Shown here in pieces: positions 11,301-13,175 of a stretch of 13,175 nucleotides of DNA (within the stretch, counting starts at the first letter, position 1; each line of letters opens with the position of its first letter). Source of the stretch: Phoronis ovalis (Eukaryota; Phoronida; Phoronidae). The DNA lies in contig JAOXYB010039895.1 in the NCBI GenBank assembly GCA_028565635.1, positions 1-13,175 of the forward strand, written 5' to 3'. The notes beneath the pieces were generated by a model. It was not told the origin of the DNA. It did not search any database and saw only the letters and a list, made by a program, of their open reading frames with translations. A program made the translations under genes and the position numbers.

Positions 11301-11345
11301 TGTTATGATGGCAGCATCCATGGAATAAAACTGAATTTTTCCTAG
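5390..11345 (+). CDS. Unassigned seven-repeat beta-propeller-like protein (complete, 8 exons)
   Basis: Exons: 5390-5490, 7957-8041, 8468-8663, 8955-9061, 9605-9772, 10346-10456, 10850-10987 and 11202-11345 (TAG stop). All introns are GT..AG with matching phases, giving 349 residues. The ATG at 5390 has A at -3 and an in-frame TAG 13 codons upstream, so it is the likely start. I do not recognise the family. Seven similar strand-turn-strand units are visible at about residues 38-54 (IFIVGGCEDGVIRTYKL), 87-105, 131-146, 187-205, 239-252 (VALGTSSGAIYIL), 284-300 (LLCAGYYSGIFIYHRG) and 331-346 (IIIGCYDGSIHGIKL). This spacing suggests a single seven-bladed propeller making up nearly the whole protein. 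There are no WD dipeptides, signal peptide or membrane segment. The repeat style recalls the BBS-subunit and FG-GAP (ITFG-like) propellers more than WD40 proteins, but this is a resemblance and not an assignment. Residues 227-237 (KDSSSEDNSLS) look like an exposed loop. A cytosolic scaffold role is inferred from fold only. Confidence 0.85.
5495..5605. repeat. Nested hairpin flanked by 13-bp direct repeats
   Basis: A perfect 21-bp inverted repeat (5513-5533 with 5569-5589) encloses an 8-by-8 internal loop and a second perfect 7-bp stem (cctgcgg 5542-5548 with ccgcagg 5554-5560) around the 5-nt loop tgaag. The 85-bp unit is flanked by identical 13-bp direct repeats, gctctgctctagt, at 5495-5507 and 5593-5605. 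This suggests insertion of a small foldback element with a target duplication, or a local duplication. The structure starts about 20 nt after the 5' splice site of intron 1, so it would be present in the pre-mRNA. It is much richer in G and C than its surroundings. Confidence 0.85.
5648..5971. mobile_element. 324-bp MITE with long TIRs and 8-bp target duplication
   Basis: The ends are cccagggggg at 5648 and ccccccctggg-type sequence ending at 5971. The terminal inverted repeats run 5648-5694 and 5927-5971 (about 45 bp, with scattered mismatches and a 2-nt length difference). Identical 8-bp direct repeats, tctgactt, flank the element at 5640-5647 and 5972-5979. An 8-bp duplication is typical of hAT-type transposons, though some other superfamilies share it. 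No transposase frame is present, so it is non-autonomous. The interior is a tandem array listed separately. A 5'-truncated relative lies at 6811-6998 in the same orientation. Confidence 0.88.
5711..5905. repeat. Degenerate tandem array of about 33-bp units inside the MITE
   Basis: Six units follow one another at 5711-5743, 5744-5776, 5777-5806, 5807-5839, 5840-5868 and 5869-5905 (33, 33, 30, 33, 29 and 37 bp). Each starts with a form of cccctaacgaagtg and ends with an A-run closing in aaaaca or aataca. A partial seventh start (taccctatcacga) runs toward the right inverted repeat. The array fills nearly all the space between the two inverted repeats. Confidence 0.75.
6172..6206 (+). repeat. 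Dispersed ggttcrttrgtccgaa motif, copy 1
   Basis: A roughly 15-16 bp unit occurs twice in tandem (gtctgaaggttcattg, then gtccgaaagttcatcg). The first 26 bp (6172-6197) match the reverse complement of 7468-7493 at 22 of 26 positions, and all four differences are transitions. It is probably a piece of a dispersed short repeat. Confidence 0.55.
6245..6457 (-). pseudogene. Possible relic of a GPCR seventh helix
   Basis: The reverse-strand frame is open for about 70 codons and includes LSYARILIPCPVICPMF and, a few residues later, NPGFQQEFKKA. These resemble the end of a rhodopsin-family receptor, where an LGYxNSxxNPxIY stretch leads into helix 8 ending NxxFRxxFKK. The NPxxY motif itself would be damaged (CPVIC), with the Tyr-to-Cys change explained by one TAC to TGC transition, and about four extra residues precede the FQQEFKKA part. 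No upstream helices were found and there is no start context. It could equally be a chance frame in a GC-richer patch. Confidence 0.22.
6811..6998. mobile_element. 5'-truncated second MITE copy
   Basis: This segment aligns with the right half of the element at 5648-5971 in the same orientation. It shares the ggcag..gaccctaac start, the ctcttttcgtgatttta segment, the gttacgcgccggcgg region (gttatgcactggcgg in copy 1) and the right inverted repeat tgttggaacatgcataccca ending cccctggg at 6998. The left inverted repeat and the first three array units are absent, so it is a fragment. It is clearly diverged from copy 1, so the two are separate old insertions and not a recent duplication. Confidence 0.8.
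6999..7956 (+). other. 3' part of intron 1 of the propeller gene
   Basis: Intronic DNA ending in a good acceptor (cttgttttcag) at 7956. It contains the second copy of the dispersed motif at 7468-7493. A somewhat GC-richer patch at about 7500-7760 has an open reverse frame without recognisable protein similarity; it may be an old repeat. Confidence 0.5.
7468..7493 (-). repeat. Dispersed ggttcrttrgtccgaa motif, copy 2 (inverted)
   Basis: This is the reverse complement of the motif at 6172-6197 with 22 of 26 matches. This copy keeps two CpG sites (in cccgaa and gttcgtt) that read as TG or CA in copy 1, which fits decay of methylated CpG there. Confidence 0.55.
8042..8467 (+). other. Intron 2 of the propeller gene
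   Basis: A 426-bp phase-0 intron after codon 62 (..AGKLQ). The donor is gttgaa, weaker than the gene's other donors, and the acceptor is tttgcag. No other feature is visible. Confidence 0.7.
9062..9604 (+). other. Intron 4 of the propeller gene
   Basis: A 543-bp phase-0 AT-rich intron with a local run of atat-type sequence near 9215-9235. Nothing else was seen in it. Confidence 0.7.
9773..10345 (+). other. Intron 5 of the propeller gene
   Basis: A 573-bp phase-0 intron with a consensus donor (gtgagt) and a T-rich acceptor (ctttttag). The downstream exon happens to start with ATG, so this boundary could be misread as a gene start. No repeats or RNA genes were recognised. Confidence 0.7.
10457..10849 (+). 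other. Intron 6 of the propeller gene
   Basis: A 393-bp phase-0 intron. Its first part is less AT-rich than neighbouring introns and contains the imperfect hairpin at 10549-10640. Short open frames on both strands have no recognisable product. Confidence 0.65.
10549..10640. repeat. Imperfect double hairpin in intron 6
   Basis: Outer arms 10549-10567 and 10621-10640 pair imperfectly (cttcatcctccgaatgc against gcattgcgaagatgaa). An inner perfect 8-bp inverted repeat (aggaatat 10594-10601 with atattcct 10610-10617) lies between them. It could be a decayed small foldback element. No target duplication was identified. Confidence 0.5.
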
Positions 11346-11709
11346 TGCATAATGTAATGGATGAAAACTATGCAAAATATTTTCAATTGTGCTTTATAAT
11401 GAACCTAGCTGACAGACAGCTAAAACAGCAGGAAAATGTATCGCCATTGCAAAAGCTATAATTCGGGCAAAACTTCTTCTAAGAAACCTGTACAGGTTAA
11501 TATGTACCAAAATTCTTGGCAGGATATTTTAGTTCTGAATTTCGGATATCAGTGGACAGCCTCCCTCACTGAATAGAATCAAGTAATACATATTGACTAG
11601 ATGCTTCACGCTCCAGGTGGGGGGGGTCCATTGCCATGGACAAGAAGCCCATACATGGCACATTGTTAGGATTGTACATATTGTATATGTGGATGTCTTT
11701 TTTATTAAG
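11346..11709. other. Tail-to-tail interval between the propeller gene and ARL2
   Basis: The two stop codons are 364 bp apart on opposite strands, so both 3' UTRs must share or meet in this stretch. It has an eight-G run near 11618-11627. I found no plus-strand AATAAA within the interval. An open reverse frame reaching 11529 is a chance frame overlapping the last ARL2 exon. Confidence 0.65.
11701..11706 (-). promoter_or_regulatory. AATAAA hexamer directly after the ARL2 stop
   Basis: On the minus strand AATAAA begins 3 nt after the TAG stop. If used, the ARL2 3' UTR would be only about 20-40 nt. A TATAAA variant further on, near 11392-11397, is an alternative. Confidence 0.35.
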
Positions 11710-12862
11710 CTAGTCCAAGGTGAATATCCGTGAAGCAATATCATCCACCACCCAGTCCATTCCTTGTAATAAATTCTCTCCCGTTACAGCACTACATCCT
11801 TGTATTAACCAGTGGTGGGATTTTATTTTATCCAATTCCAAGGCCTACAATTAAGAAAGGCAGTTGGAGACCATGGTGACAGAACTAGTTTGAACTTAAA
11901 CATCAGTTACTTTATTCGACAATAACCAAGGGAAATGTGGATTTAAACTAAATAAAGTATATTCCTTGTTCCCTTTTCAAAAGATAATAACACATGTTGC
12001 AAACACAGTGAAACAATCTAAATACTTCTATAAAGTGTATATTTCCAACGAATAGTACGTTTTACAGAAGCATTTTTCATAGAGATTAAACGTAAGTACT
12101 TACTTCTTTTATTTCTTCAGCTGGTAAAGCACCGGGTAGATCTTGTTTGTTTGCAAATACCAATAAAGTGGCCCCTGCTAACCTCTAAAATGTAAAGACA
12201 AGACACGTGCTACTGCTGATTTAGTGTGTTTCTAAGCCAATGCACTCTGACATAACATATTGTGCATTCTCAATTTGATATTTCACCTTCCGATAGACTA
12301 TAAAAGCATATCTTAAACTTTCATTAAATTATAGATGGCAGGGTAGCAGTAATCATAGTTCAGCCGTAATATTAAGGAATGAACACTGTATCTATATATA
12401 GACTGATCATTATTTGCTCCGTGATAAAAACAAAAAACTGATATGTAATTTCATGACAACTAAAATTAAGAAAACATCTAGTGAAGTCATGAACAAAATC
12501 TACAAACTGTATCATAAAAGCAGCTTATTTTAAGGTTAACTTTTAATGGAGATAGACTAAATAAAGAGACATGCTTCAGCATATTCAAATACTAGCCAAA
12601 TGTTAATAAAAATGTTGGATAAAGATGGTCATTATACAAACCACCATATTCTTGGATACAATGAAATTAAAAAATACACAAATCAATGTCATGACATACC
12701 TCTTCTAGTAGTAGAGAATCTAGCTCCTTTTTACAATCAGCTAAACGCCTTCTATCAGCACAGTCAACTACCCATACTAAACCATCTGTACTTTCAAAGT
12801 AATTCCTCCAGTACGATCGTAGAGATTTCTGGCCACCAACATCCCACACATTTAACTTAAAC
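11710..12862 (-). CDS. ARL2: ADP-ribosylation factor-like GTPase ARL2 (5'-partial, last 3 exons)
   Basis: Minus-strand exons in order: 12862-12700, 12184-12104 and 11844-11710 (TAG stop), giving 125 residues plus one base of a split codon. Human ARL2 is 184 residues and the matching part begins at residue 60, so the predicted length fits exactly. ARL2 is a small GTPase that works with tubulin cofactors in alpha/beta-tubulin folding and releases lipidated cargo from carrier proteins such as PDE6D; it also has mitochondrial roles. Seen here: the switch II region [20 protein letters not shown], then [12 protein letters not shown], the G4 motif NKQD within [14 protein letters not shown], and the G5 motif [15 protein letters not shown], ending SRIFTLD. 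The P-loop (GLDNAGKT in the family) and switch I lie upstream, off the right edge. It is ARL2 and not ARL3 because of [14 protein letters not shown] and the C-terminus. It is convergent with the propeller gene. Confidence 0.97.
11768..11773 (+). promoter_or_regulatory. First plus-strand AATAAA after the propeller gene stop
   Basis: This is the first canonical hexamer I find downstream of the stop at 11345 on the plus strand. It lies antisense to the last coding exon of ARL2. If used, the propeller transcript would overlap ARL2 coding sequence. A variant hexamer closer to the stop cannot be excluded. Confidence 0.25.
12185..12699 (-). other. ARL2 intron between the switch II exon and the NKQD exon
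   Basis: A 515-bp phase-0 intron on the minus strand, donor gtatgt and acceptor attttag. The plus-strand open frame reaching across 12600-12860 is antisense to the ARL2 exon and is not a gene. Nothing else was recognised. Confidence 0.7.
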
Positions 12863-13175
12863 CTGAAACAACATGACAGGAGTTCAAATAAAGTTAGTAC
12901 CTTTGATGTCATCACAGTACTTTCGAGCAAACTGGTGAATTCCAGTGGCTTCTACTGCAAGGTATCAGTGGTTTAACTTATAACTGTAAGATTTGAAACT
13001 AAATATGACTGGTGAGCAATCGGGATGCTTCCCATCAGATGAGATGCCCTTTAAAAACATTTTCATTCCTGGTGCAAAGTTCTACAATAAAACTATACTT
13101 AACTAGACATTCGGTGAGTTGTAAACAACTCCGAGAGTGTACCCCCAGCCAAGAATGCTGTCAGTTGGAGAGACT
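12863..13175 (-). other. 3' part of an ARL2 intron reaching the window edge
   Basis: Non-coding on the minus strand, ending in the acceptor ttgtttcag before the exon at 12862. I searched for the P-loop or ISPTLGF part of ARL2 here and did not find it, so the upstream exon(s) are beyond 13175. Confidence 0.7.

Noticed and set aside
5390-11345. Calling the propeller gene a WD40-repeat, kaptin or ITFG2 protein
   Set aside because: There are no WD dipeptides, and its segments do not match the KPTN or ITFG2 sequences as I know them beyond generic blade patterns.
11529-11744. 71-codon reverse-strand frame next to ARL2
   Set aside because: It overlaps the last ARL2 exon in another frame, and the ARL2 reading with FTLD-stop explains that DNA.
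12600-12860. 86-codon plus-strand frame
   Set aside because: It is antisense to the ARL2 switch II exon, whose protein match is unambiguous.
11710-12862. ARL3 as the identity of the minus-strand GTPase
   Set aside because: [23 protein letters not shown] and the SRIF-type C-terminus are ARL2-like; ARL3 has GGQRKIRPYW and a different end.

Overview
The window is animal nuclear DNA, AT-rich, with short exons separated by introns of roughly 0.2 to 2.5 kb and GT..AG boundaries at every junction I could place. The two recognisable proteins (Pellino and ARL2), the AT-rich introns and the small palindromic repeats suggest a marine-type invertebrate, but nothing fixes the phylum. No bacterial-type operon, RNA gene or CRISPR array was seen. 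Most long open frames are chance frames in introns or antisense to exons, so genes were read by joining exons.

Layout. (1) 248-4027 (+): the last eight coding exons of a Pellino E3 ubiquitin ligase gene, complete at the 3' end and lacking only the short N-terminal exon(s), which lie left of the window. (2) 4028-5389: Pellino 3' UTR and intergenic DNA. (3) 5390-11345 (+): a complete eight-exon gene encoding a predicted 349-residue protein that I cannot assign to a named family. It contains seven evenly repeated hydrophobic-Gly-x-x-x-Gly-hydrophobic strand pairs, as in a seven-bladed beta-propeller, but no WD dipeptides. (4) 11710-12862 (-): the last three exons of the small GTPase ARL2, in tail-to-tail orientation with the propeller gene. 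The first ARL2 exon(s) lie right of the window.

Most of the mobile-element content sits in the 2.47-kb first intron of the propeller gene. It holds a near-perfect nested hairpin with flanking direct repeats just after the 5' splice site, a 324-bp MITE with long terminal inverted repeats and an 8-bp target duplication whose interior is a degenerate tandem array, a second 5'-truncated copy of that MITE, an inverted pair of a short repeat motif, and a possible GPCR-like relic. A separate palindromic element lies in a Pellino intron.

The three genes show no obvious shared pathway: Pellino acts in Toll/IL-1-type innate signalling, ARL2 in tubulin folding and lipidated-protein trafficking, and the propeller protein is unassigned. 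The most original items are the propeller gene and the MITE built around an internal tandem array.
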